Assembly: GCA_964369545.1 (NCBI GenBank)
Contig: CAYJFA010000006.1
Location: 24,981 to 88,980 of the forward strand
Reading direction: 5' to 3'
Source: BNWE01 sp964369545
GTDB lineage: Bacteria; Pseudomonadota; Alphaproteobacteria; UBA3830
Length of the DNA: 64,000 nucleotides
The translations under genes and the position numbers were made by a program. The stretch's first letter is position 1, and each line of letters starts with the position of its first letter. Below the pieces are notes generated by a model. The model had not been told where the DNA came from. It ran no database searches and was given only the letters and a program-made list of their open reading frames with translations. This document shows, in pieces, positions 26,562 to 34,349 of the stretch.

Positions 26562-27020
26562 TTAGAATTCAATTCTTGCATCATAAACTGCGTGAGAAAA
26601 TAAATTTATTGAAGGTGAAGAGGCAAACAGCCATTTTGCGAAAATTATTGTGTTGTTCTCATATATTTCTATGAATGAATATATTTCTTTGTAATCTTCT
26701 GGGCTGCTTTTAAAGCATTTTTTTAATTTTAGTTTTATACTACCAAAAATTATAGGATCTTCCACTTTTATATTTTTACGAAAAACTTTACCGCTGATTT
26801 TATCAAGAATTTGTATATTTACATTATCTATTTCAACAGGATCTGATTCCCAAATTGATTTTTTTTCATCGTCTTTAAAATATTCGAGATCTTTTTCTAC
26901 AGTGCTGGAATCTGCGTTTGATACAATATAGTTCACTGTAAATAATATTAATAAGCATGAGATGGAAGCACGATAATTTTTACTAAAAGTGTTCATCACA
27001 TTTCTAGGCTTTTTCATCAT
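26562..27020 (-). CDS. DUF2155 exported protein
   Basis: A 152-residue protein with a hydrophobic leader (SCLLILFTVNYIVSNA) and a C-terminal DUF2155 domain, recognised by NIQILDKISGKVFRKNIKV, FGSIKLKLKKCF, and WLFASSPSINLFSHAVYD (family consensus FASSPxLxxxeHPVYDvW). DUF2155 is almost confined to alphaproteobacteria and has no established function; it is probably periplasmic. It overlaps the FYDLN gene by 17 bp. ATG at 26996 is an alternative start, closer to the leader. Confidence 0.85.
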   Translation of the reverse strand: MMKKPRNVMNTFSKNYRASISCLLILFTVNYIVSNADSSTVEKDLEYFKDDEKKSIWESDPVEIDNVNIQILDKISGKVFRKNIKVEDPIIFGSIKLKLKKCFKSSPEDYKEIYSFIEIYENNTIIFAKWLFASSPSINLFSHAVYDARIEF

Positions 27021-27285
27021 CTATTGAAATATCGTCATCGCCATCTTCTAAGCTTACAATATCTTCGTCGGAATCATCCGCGATTTCTTCATATTCAATA
27101 TCAATTCTTAAATTATCTATTTCTTCGTTTTTTTCTTGAGAATTTTTTGTTTTTCTTTTGGATAAATATTCAGGATCCAAAGCGGCATTGCAATTTGGGC
27201 ATATTATAGGAGTTTTGTTGAAATCATAGAAACGAGTACTGCATCCCAAGCAAACTCTTTTTATTCCCCAATCAGGTTTATTCAT
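27004..27285 (-). CDS. FYDLN_acid domain zinc-ribbon protein
   Basis: A 93-residue protein of the alphaproteobacterial TIGR02300/FYDLN_acid family. It starts WGIKRVCLGCSTRFYDFNKTP with a second CPNC pair, making a four-cysteine ribbon (C12, C15, C29, C32 approximately), then a long acidic tail (EIADDSDEDIVSLEDGDDD). The motif reads FYDFN instead of FYDLN. Function is unknown. The family is a useful marker of the class. Confidence 0.9.
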   Translation of the reverse strand: MNKPDWGIKRVCLGCSTRFYDFNKTPIICPNCNAALDPEYLSKRKTKNSQEKNEEIDNLRIDIEYEEIADDSDEDIVSLEDGDDDISIDDEKA

Positions 27286-27318
27286 TGTTATCTCCTTATA
27301 GATTTTGTGATCTTATAT

Positions 27319-28179
27319 CTAAGGCCTCTCTAATGTCAAATGAATATCGTTGTATTTTTTGGGTACATCTTCCCAAAGGCTTATGATATACCCTCCAAGT
27401 CCTGATCCTGTTTGTTTTGCAGCCACCGCTCCGTTATGTAATAATGCATTAATATGTGCTGATGTAGCTTCATTATGTAATCCCCATTTTTTGAATACTT
27501 CATTTCCTAGCGAGATCCCATTTTTCAGCTGATCAAAATTCGATTTGGCCAATCCTGATTCACATAAATCGGATGCATTATTCATCATTGAATCCAATTC
27601 AGAAGCCAAGTAACTATCTTTGCGGAAAATGTTTTTTACTATGTCTGCGCACGCTGATGTTGAAGATTTTTTACCAGAATAGCTCAACATTAAATGAGGC
27701 CAAAAAGGTATATTCAGTATATTCTGAATTTTATTGTCTTGAAATGTTATTGGTTTACTAGACATTGTGACAGCGATATCTAATCCACTGCTTTTTTTAT
27801 GGAATTTGTCTTCAAGATGTTTTGCGAGTAGAAAAGGATTATCAGTGAATCCAAGATATTTAAATATATTTGCAATGTTCGTGCATATCGCCGCTGAGCT
27901 TCCCAATCCGGATTTCATTTTTATATTATTGCTTACTAAAAACTTTCCGCGGATATCTTTAAAATTGATGTTTAGAAAATCTGCGGCCTTTTTCAGTATT
28001 TCAATAAAAATCTTATTATATTGCGGCTCCATATTTTCGTGATATACATCAAGGTTCTCTGAGTTTTCGTATTGTATTGAACATTGATAATTATTTAAAG
28101 GAAGTGCGATGGCTTTTCCGCCTCTGGTAACGGTATGCTCTCCCGATAAAATCCATTTTGCGCAGCTAGAAAATTTCAT
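27319..28179 (-). CDS. Mevalonate kinase-like GHMP kinase
   Basis: A 286-residue GHMP-family small-molecule kinase closest to mevalonate kinases. Motif 1 is KWILSGEHTVTRGGKAIALP, the ATP loop is MKSGLGSSAAICT, and motif 3 is KQTGSGLGGYII. Mevalonate kinase phosphorylates mevalonate in the mevalonate route to isoprenoids, a route unusual in alphaproteobacteria, which normally use MEP. No other mevalonate gene is in the window. It lies 33 bp from the FYDLN gene and 10 bp from dnaQ, all on the minus strand. Another sugar or diphosphomevalonate-type substrate remains possible. Confidence 0.75.
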   Translation of the reverse strand: MKFSSCAKWILSGEHTVTRGGKAIALPLNNYQCSIQYENSENLDVYHENMEPQYNKIFIEILKKAADFLNINFKDIRGKFLVSNNIKMKSGLGSSAAICTNIANIFKYLGFTDNPFLLAKHLEDKFHKKSSGLDIAVTMSSKPITFQDNKIQNILNIPFWPHLMLSYSGKKSSTSACADIVKNIFRKDSYLASELDSMMNNASDLCESGLAKSNFDQLKNGISLGNEVFKKWGLHNEATSAHINALLHNGAVAAKQTGSGLGGYIISLWEDVPKKYNDIHLTLERP

Positions 28180-28189
28180 ATGGATATTC

Positions 28190-28888
28190 CTAGTAATATT
28201 TATTCCATATGGGTGATTTTATGTTGCTAATGAATTTTTTGTGCGCTTCTATTTCGCCTGACGATGGTGGAAAGGATCTCTGTTTGTATGTTTTTTCTGT
28301 TGTTTTAATATATCGGGCGTACATATTTGTTTTTTCTGTTTCGAAGGAAAGTCCACTTTGCCGTCCACCAAGAAGATGGATATATACGTCAGCCAATAGG
28401 TAACAATCAATTAATGCTCCATGTTTTTCACGCCCTGATAAATCTATTTCAAATCTTTTACATAAAGCATCCAGACTTGCTGGAGAGCCAGGAAATTTCT
28501 TTCTTGCGATATCCAAAGTATCAACCGCATCACCTAAATTAAACAGCGGTTTATTAATTCTACTTAACTCACTATTGAGAAATCCGATGTCGAATTTAGC
28601 GTTATGAATGACTAATCTGGAATTATCTACAAATTTTAAAAAATCATCTGCTACTTCATGAAATAATAATTTATCTTTTAGAAAATCATTAGTTATTCCG
28701 CTGATTGTAGTTGCATCCCGGTGCATGTCTTTTTGGGGATTGATATACACCTGATATATATTGCCGGTCGGTATATGATTTATTAATTCTATGCAAGCAA
28801 TATCGACAATTCGATCGCCATTTTCATAACTTAATCCTGTGGTTTCAGTATCCAGTACAATTTCTCTTAAATTTTTTGAAATAGTCAT
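28190..28888 (-). CDS. dnaQ: DNA polymerase III epsilon subunit (3'-5' exonuclease)
   Basis: DnaQ proofreads for the replicative polymerase. The DEDDh exonuclease motifs are visible: ExoI VLDTETTGLSYENGDRIVDIA, ExoII VIHNAKFDIGFLNSEL, and ExoIII with His and Asp in REKHGALIDCYLLADVY. Length 232 is normal. It is the first gene of the minus-strand block that runs to trkA; a divergent promoter region of about 140 bp separates it from the RsbU-like gene. Confidence 0.95.
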   Translation of the reverse strand: MTISKNLREIVLDTETTGLSYENGDRIVDIACIELINHIPTGNIYQVYINPQKDMHRDATTISGITNDFLKDKLLFHEVADDFLKFVDNSRLVIHNAKFDIGFLNSELSRINKPLFNLGDAVDTLDIARKKFPGSPASLDALCKRFEIDLSGREKHGALIDCYLLADVYIHLLGGRQSGLSFETEKTNMYARYIKTTEKTYKQRSFPPSSGEIEAHKKFISNIKSPIWNKYY

Positions 28889-29032
28889 ATTTTATAAACT
28901 TTTATATGTGATGATAAAAAATTATACCATTATAGTTTTATGTAACAAAGTAGATTTAATAAAAACAATGATTGTGACGTGAAAACTAAAAAGGTTGAGA
29001 GATGATTAAATTTTGTTTTTAGGAAAAGTTAA

Positions 29033-30208
29033 GTGGGTATCTCAGCAAAAATATTGGTTTTTGACGAAGAAGAAGATACAGAAGATTTATTTTTGCAAAA
29101 ATTTCGTTATCAAATAGAAGATGGAACATACGAGTTTTCATTTACCACATCTCTTGCTCAAGTGGAGGAACTGTTAAAAAGTAGTTCCTTTGATATTTTT
29201 GTGTCCGATATTAATGTTGATGGTATTGACGGCATCAATTTTATAAGTCAGCTGAGAAAAGATCACCCTCTAATGAGGTCAGTCGTTATCTCTGCATATG
29301 GGGATATAAATACTCTTAGAGCCGTTATGCGCGGCGGAGCACATGATTTCGTTATAAAGCCGATAGATTTTAAAGATTTAACTGAAACCCTTCAAAAAAC
29401 AGCCAAAGTTGTTTTTAGTCTTAAGCAGGCGGAAGCGACTAATCAGAAATTAGTTGCTATTTCTGATGAGCTTGATGTTTCTGCAAAACTTCAAAAAAGT
29501 ATTTTACCGGGCAATGTTTTAAAAAAAGGTAATATAGAGATTTTTGCGGACAGTATTCCGGCTGCTGAAGTTGGAGGGGATTTCTATGACTTTTTTTGGC
29601 TGAGTGAAACAAAGCTTGGTATAGTTATGGCTGATGTATCGGGAAAAAACATATCAGCAGCCATGTTTGCTACAATTGCTAAAACATTAATCAAATCTTT
29701 TTCCAGAATTTATTCTTCTCCTGCGGAATGCTTTAAAAATGTCAATACTATGCTATGTCAAGAAAATGTAACAACAATGTTTGTTACTGCAATGTACGGT
29801 ATCATTGATATAGAAAAAAATGAAATTACTTATACAAACGCAGGGCATTTACCTATAGCTGTTGTTTCTCAGGGATGTGAACCTAAATTTTTAGAATGTG
29901 ATCCAGCTATGGCGCTTGGTATTTTCGATGAAACAGAGTTTTTTGATAATGTTCATATTTTTTCTCCAGGAGAAGTTATCTTGTTGTACACGGATGGCGT
30001 CCCTGAGGCTGCCAATGCAGAAGGTGAGGAATATGATTATGAACGCTTTGTTAGTGTTTTAAGAGAAAACACCAAATTATCTCCTGCTTTATTAACGCAA
30101 GAGATAATTAAATCCATACGGCAATTTACAAAGGGAGCACCACAATCTGATGATATTACCACTTTGTGTCTGAAATACAGATTAAGGATTACCCCAAATG
30201 TTACTTAA
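29033..30208 (+). CDS. Receiver-PP2C serine phosphatase (RsbU/SpoIIE-like)
   Basis: A 391-residue protein with an N-terminal receiver (phospho-acceptor D59 in FVSDINVDG, K near 110 in FVIKPID), a short coiled helix, and a C-terminal PP2C/SpoIIE phosphatase domain with metal motifs GGDFYDFF, MADVSGKNISAAMF, TNAGHLP, LYTDGVPEA and QSDDITTLCLKYR. Such proteins dephosphorylate a STAS anti-anti-sigma factor once phosphorylated by a histidine kinase. The start is GTG with an AGGA upstream. It overlaps the kinase gene by 11 bp and is followed by the STAS gene, a complete partner-switch set. Confidence 0.9.
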   Translation: MGISAKILVFDEEEDTEDLFLQKFRYQIEDGTYEFSFTTSLAQVEELLKSSSFDIFVSDINVDGIDGINFISQLRKDHPLMRSVVISAYGDINTLRAVMRGGAHDFVIKPIDFKDLTETLQKTAKVVFSLKQAEATNQKLVAISDELDVSAKLQKSILPGNVLKKGNIEIFADSIPAAEVGGDFYDFFWLSETKLGIVMADVSGKNISAAMFATIAKTLIKSFSRIYSSPAECFKNVNTMLCQENVTTMFVTAMYGIIDIEKNEITYTNAGHLPIAVVSQGCEPKFLECDPAMALGIFDETEFFDNVHIFSPGEVILLYTDGVPEAANAEGEEYDYERFVSVLRENTKLSPALLTQEIIKSIRQFTKGAPQSDDITTLCLKYRLRITPNVT

Positions 30209-30626
30209 TATTAAAAATGAAATTAGTGAAATAAATAGAATATGTGATGAAGTTGAGAAATTTTGTAATGATCACAATATTTCTGATGAAAAGTATCATG
30301 ATATTATTTTGATATTAGATGAGCTGGTGACTAATGTAATTAATTATGCTTATCCGAATGGCGGAGAGCATATCTTTACTTTAGATATTCAAAAAATTGA
30401 TGACTGTATTTACATAGTGTTGTCCGATAGTGGAATTCCATTTGATCCACTTGCAAAAGATGATCCTGATATAGAGTCTTCGCTGGAAGAGAGACGAATT
30501 GGAGGGTTAGGGATATTTATCGTCAAACAACTATCTGAAATAGTTGAATATTCAAGGATCGATGATAAGAATCAATTAAATATAACTGTCTCTATTCACA
30601 ATAATAAAGAACAAAACAACAGATAA
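30198..30626 (+). CDS. RsbW-like serine kinase / anti-sigma ATPase
   Basis: A 142-residue HATPase_c_2 protein of the RsbW/SpoIIAB type. The N-box reads ILDELVTNVINYAY, the G1 box LSDSGIPFDP, and the G2-like lid ERRIGGLGIFIVKQL. Such kinases bind and inhibit a sigma factor or other target and phosphorylate the STAS partner. No sigma factor gene is nearby, so the target is unknown. It is flanked by the phosphatase (11-bp overlap) and the STAS protein (13 bp gap). Confidence 0.88.
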   Translation: MLLNIKNEISEINRICDEVEKFCNDHNISDEKYHDIILILDELVTNVINYAYPNGGEHIFTLDIQKIDDCIYIVLSDSGIPFDPLAKDDPDIESSLEERRIGGLGIFIVKQLSEIVEYSRIDDKNQLNITVSIHNNKEQNNR

Positions 30627-30639
30627 AAAGGAGGAAAAA

Positions 30640-30972
30640 ATGGAAGTGAAATCAGAAAATAATGGCGATGTAACTATTTTAACGCCAGCGGGCAGGGTAG
30701 ATACTTCAACTGCAAAGGTTTTTGAGGATTCTGTTATGGCTGCAGCAGAAACTAACAAAAAAATAGCCGTTTGTTTTAATGAAATAGATTATATTTCCAG
30801 CGCAGGTTTGCGTGTAGTTCTAATGTTGGGAAAAAAACTTGGAGCTTCTGGTGGTGTTTTGGTGCTGATTAATATGCCTGAAAAGATATTTGCGGTATTT
30901 AAAATGAGCGGTTTCGACAAAATATTAAAAATTTGTTCTTCGTTTGAGGAAGCTAAACCATTTTTTAACTAA
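30640..30972 (+). CDS. STAS-domain anti-sigma factor antagonist (RsbV-like)
   Basis: A 110-residue single STAS domain. The loop bearing the phosphorylatable serine is EIDYISSAGLRVVLMLGKKL, with S53/S54 in the place occupied by the target serine in RsbV/SpoIIAA. The Shine-Dalgarno AAGGAGG is strong. It is the third member of the partner switch: the kinase would phosphorylate it and the receiver-PP2C protein would release it. Confidence 0.9.
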   Translation: MEVKSENNGDVTILTPAGRVDTSTAKVFEDSVMAAAETNKKIAVCFNEIDYISSAGLRVVLMLGKKLGASGGVLVLINMPEKIFAVFKMSGFDKILKICSSFEEAKPFFN

Positions 30973-31016
30973 TTTATAGTTTAATTGAGTATGTAATACA
31001 AAAAAAGGGAGAAGTT

Positions 31017-32087
31017 ATGATTAAGATACCAAAAGCATCAAAGCAAAAAGATGGTAAGGATACAAAAGACAATAAAAAAAGGATAACCATTGCAATGCAA
31101 GGAGGAGGAGCCCATGGTGCGTATACTTGGGGTGTTCTTGACAGGCTTCTCGAAGAAAAAGATCTTGTTGTTGAGGGCGTTTCTGGAACTAGTGCCGGAG
31201 GTATGAACGCGGTTGCAACTGCTCAGGGTATTATGCTGGGTGGAAATGAAGGAGCCAGAGAACTCTTGAATAAATACTGGACTGTGATGTCTGAAAAAGG
31301 AAAGACAAGTATTTTTAAGCCAGGTGTTTTGGACGTTCTTGCAAATAAATATATAATGCATAATTCTCCTGGTTTTTTAATGTTCGATTTTCTCAGCAAA
31401 ATCATGTCGCCGTATCAAATGAATCCTTTAGGTACAGATCCATTAAAGGATTTAGTTGAGGAATTGTTTGATTTCGAAAAGTTGAATGAATTTGATGGCG
31501 TAAAGATTTTCTTAGCAGCTACACATGTTTATACAGGAAAATTAAAAGTATTTTCGAATATGAATAAAGAATTGTGTACAGAAGCGTTGTTGGCTACAGC
31601 TTGTCTGCCTACGATTCATGCTGCAGTTATGGTTAAGGGAGAGTATTACTGGGATGGTGGTTTTATCGGAAATCCTGTGATATATCCATTGATTTATGAC
31701 TGTGAGACTTCTGATATCATGCTTCTTAAGTTGAATCCTACGCATAGAAATAGGCTTCCAGTAACAGCTTCGGAAATCGGCGATAGGTTGAACGAGATTA
31801 CGAACAATACATCTATTATGCGAGAAATGCGTTCTATGCATTTTATTACTAAATTAATAGATGATGGAATTGTTCAGCCAGGTGCAATGAAGAGACTGCA
31901 TGTTCATATGATTGAGGATGAGAAGGTTTTCATGGATCTTGGATGGTCTTCAAAATTGAATACTGATATCGAATTTTTGACACATTTGCGTGATGCAGGA
32001 AGAAAATCTGCAGATAAGTGGCTTGAGAAGAACTACGATAGTATAGGTAAGAAAACTACAGCAGATGTTGCAGATGAGTTTGTGTAA
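31017..32087 (+). CDS. Patatin-like phospholipase
   Basis: A 356-residue patatin-family serine hydrolase. The oxyanion loop MQGGGAHGAYTWG (28-40), nucleophile S59 in GVSGTSAGGMNA, and catalytic D213 in YYWDGGFIGNP form a complete Ser-Asp dyad. There is no signal peptide, but the first 20 residues are very Lys-rich. Patatins act as membrane-lipid esterases; in intracellular bacteria some are secreted effectors, and some relatives act on PHB granules. It follows the STAS gene by 44 bp in the same direction, so its expression may be coordinated with the partner switch. Confidence 0.88.
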   Translation: MIKIPKASKQKDGKDTKDNKKRITIAMQGGGAHGAYTWGVLDRLLEEKDLVVEGVSGTSAGGMNAVATAQGIMLGGNEGARELLNKYWTVMSEKGKTSIFKPGVLDVLANKYIMHNSPGFLMFDFLSKIMSPYQMNPLGTDPLKDLVEELFDFEKLNEFDGVKIFLAATHVYTGKLKVFSNMNKELCTEALLATACLPTIHAAVMVKGEYYWDGGFIGNPVIYPLIYDCETSDIMLLKLNPTHRNRLPVTASEIGDRLNEITNNTSIMREMRSMHFITKLIDDGIVQPGAMKRLHVHMIEDEKVFMDLGWSSKLNTDIEFLTHLRDAGRKSADKWLEKNYDSIGKKTTADVADEFV

Positions 32088-32105
32088 TTTAGTAGTATAG
32101 AAATG

Positions 32106-32177
32106 AAAACGAGCGGTTAAACTTCTTTAAATAATTGTGTGATTTTACGATGTATTTATTTTTAACAGCTCGTTTTT
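32106..32177 (+). terminator. Probable terminator after the patatin gene
   Basis: AAACGAGC at 32107-32114 pairs with GCTCGTTT at 32168-32175, extended by TTAAA/TTTAA pairing, and is followed by a T run. The loop is long (about 30 nt), so it is less certain than a classic hairpin. The gap 32088-32334 holds nothing else that I can see. Confidence 0.55.
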
Positions 32178-32334
32178 GTGCAAAAAACTTTTAAAGTTAT
32201 TTTTTATCAATTTTTATCTGAACTAAGTTGATTATTTGTTGTATAGGTAGTTTTTGTAATTGCAATATTTGCGGGTATTTTGCTGATTTTTAATAAATTT
32301 AGACTATCAGCAGCTGAAAATTGGAGTATTGGTA

Positions 32335-33213
32335 ATGCATGTAATAGACAGCGCTTTTAATATATTTTCATTATCTTTGGTTTTTGCGTTAATTGGATTT
32401 AACGTTTATCTTACTACTTCTATTATGAAAATTACTGATTTAACGTGTGATGGAGCTGTTGCCTTAGGCGGATGCGCTTATGGCGCTCTTGTTGTTTTTG
32501 GCATAAATCCTATTATCGCCTTTTTATTTGCTACATTTTTAGGTGTTCTTGCGGGCTTTATGACATCATCATTTACTACTCACATTGACGTAGAGCCAGT
32601 TTTAGCAAGTATTATTACATTAACAGCTATTCAAACATTTACAGTTAAACTTTCCGCCGCAGGAAAAATTCAGGTTGGAGAACAGGTAAAAAACGCAATT
32701 AATACCTTTTCATCTCTTGATAACGCAATTTTAGTCTGCTGTGTCGTTTTAATTGTGAGCTTTCTTTTTTATAGAATTTTAAATTCAGAATATGGCTTAG
32801 CAATGAGGGTATTTGGTGACGGTAAAATTATATCTGAATCTCTCGGTGTAAACTGTAAAAAAATGATGTGGATAGGGTTGGGACTTGGAAATGGATTGTC
32901 TGCAGCAGCAGGCGCGCTGATAACACAAGTCACTGGTAATTTTTCCGTAGGTATGGGAAGTGGTTCTTTGGTCTTTGGTATTGCTTCTGTAATTATCGGA
33001 GAAAAGTTAATATCTGGAAACAGCGTTAAAGGAGCCATTATTGGATGCTTTGTAGGCGCAATCTTGTACAAAATTGCTATTGAACTTTTTACTTTCAGCG
33101 GTGCTGAGGCATTAGGATCCGATTATAGTAGCGTTATAACCGCGATTGTGTTGATTTTCTTAATGGCTTCCATAAGCGACCATCGGAAAAAAGGGCGTCT
33201 AGAGAACGTATAA
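32335..33213 (+). CDS. ABC transporter permease (COG4120 type)
   Basis: A polytopic permease of about 292 residues with at least eight hydrophobic spans. It is of the branched-chain/ribose-like permease superfamily, specifically the uncharacterised group paired with COG1101 ATPases (NVYLTTSIMKITDLTCDGAVALGG, LGLGNGLSAAAGALITQ, FGIASVIIGEKL). ATG 32335 has GGAG eight bases upstream; TTG 32329 is too close. The ATPase follows after 13 bp. The usual periplasmic binding protein gene (COG2984) is not here, so the substrate cannot be stated; relatives have been linked to tryptophan or other aromatic compounds. Confidence 0.85.
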   Translation: MHVIDSAFNIFSLSLVFALIGFNVYLTTSIMKITDLTCDGAVALGGCAYGALVVFGINPIIAFLFATFLGVLAGFMTSSFTTHIDVEPVLASIITLTAIQTFTVKLSAAGKIQVGEQVKNAINTFSSLDNAILVCCVVLIVSFLFYRILNSEYGLAMRVFGDGKIISESLGVNCKKMMWIGLGLGNGLSAAAGALITQVTGNFSVGMGSGSLVFGIASVIIGEKLISGNSVKGAIIGCFVGAILYKIAIELFTFSGAEALGSDYSSVITAIVLIFLMASISDHRKKGRLENV

Positions 33214-33226
33214 AGCGGAGGATAAA

Positions 33227-34021
33227 ATGATTAAAGTTGAAGATGTTTTCGTTGTATTTTTTTCCGGTACTCCATTAGAAAGAGTTGCTTTACGCGGAGT
33301 TAATTTCAGTCTAAAGGAAGGCGAAGTTGTTTCTATTCTTGGAAATAATGGTAGTGGGAGAAGTACTCTACTAAAGTTTCTAGCTGGCCATATATCGTCT
33401 AGTTTTGGAAGGGTCTGGCTCGATAAAATAGATATGACGGGACAGACTCTTTCACAAAGATCTCAATATTTTTCTGCTGTTTTTTATGATCAAGATGTTG
33501 GAACAGCTGGTAATTTGACAGTGGCTGAAAATTTAGCTATAGCCACTATGCATCATCAACCGCGAAGTATTATTTATCCTGCCATTGATTTTGAAATGAG
33601 GGATATATTTCATCAGCAATTAAAGGATCTTGATTTCATGGGGTTGGAATTACTGATGGATGAAAAAGTCTGCAATCTTTCAAAGGCCCAAAGACACGTT
33701 TTGTCTCTATTGATTACTGTTATAAAAGAAACAAAAGTCTTATTGATAGACGAGCATTCAACGGGATTAGATAGAGATTCTTCCTCAGCATTGCTTGATG
33801 CTACTGAAAAAATAATAAGATCAAAGAACATGACTACAATTATGGCTGTCAGTGATCCTCAGTTTGCTTTAAAAGTTTCGGATAGGATATTAATATTAAG
33901 TCATGGGCAAATCGTATCTAATATAGAAGTTAAAGATAATAAAAATATAAAGTTAGAAGATATTTTTGTTTCGTTTAATGTAGTACCGCCTATAAAGGAT
34001 GTCGTTTCACCTACATGTTAA
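33227..34021 (+). CDS. ABC transporter ATP-binding protein with degenerate motifs
   Basis: A 264-residue COG1101-like ATPase paired with the preceding permease. Several essential residues differ from the family: Walker A is GNNGSGRST (Lys to Arg), the Q-loop area is VFYDQDVGT where FQDP is usual, the signature is LSKAQRHVLS in place of LSGGQRQ, and the H-loop segment is MAVSDPQFAL with no histidine. Walker B remains (VLLIDEHSTGLD). The frame is intact over its full length with good AGGA-type start signals, so this is not a simple pseudogene. It is either a weak or inactive ATPase or a gene in early decay. Confidence 0.85.
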   Translation: MIKVEDVFVVFFSGTPLERVALRGVNFSLKEGEVVSILGNNGSGRSTLLKFLAGHISSSFGRVWLDKIDMTGQTLSQRSQYFSAVFYDQDVGTAGNLTVAENLAIATMHHQPRSIIYPAIDFEMRDIFHQQLKDLDFMGLELLMDEKVCNLSKAQRHVLSLLITVIKETKVLLIDEHSTGLDRDSSSALLDATEKIIRSKNMTTIMAVSDPQFALKVSDRILILSHGQIVSNIEVKDNKNIKLEDIFVSFNVVPPIKDVVSPTC

Positions 34022-34349
34022 ACACAAACACACATCACTGAATTTATTAGATAAATCAGCAGAATTTTTATGCGTAAATTGAGGCTGTAATTCTATGGTT
34101 ATCTGTAGATTAATTTTGCGCAGTGCAAAAAAATCCGTGATAAGACTATGTTTGGTTGCTATATCATTTAATAATATTGTAATATTTCTCTAACCAGTAA
34201 TATAAGATTCAAAGTCTAGGCAGTTTTTCGAGAATCGATTGTTGTGTAGCAGTTTAGTTAGCGTATTTTAGAATTAACGAACGATTTTCGAGTAAATTAT
34301 CTAACATGATTATATTACGGTTATTATGCTATGTTTATAGGAGAGAGTT
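34022..34349 (+). other. 328-bp intergenic region before eno
   Basis: There is no reading frame, tRNA or clear terminator. It is AT-rich and presumably holds the eno promoter. An AGGAGAG Shine-Dalgarno sits just before ATG 34350. Confidence 0.4.

Noticed and set aside
30576..30758. 60-codon minus-strand frame opposite the STAS gene start
   Set aside because: Antisense of the RsbW/RsbV junction; the plus-strand genes have strong ribosome-binding sites and motifs.
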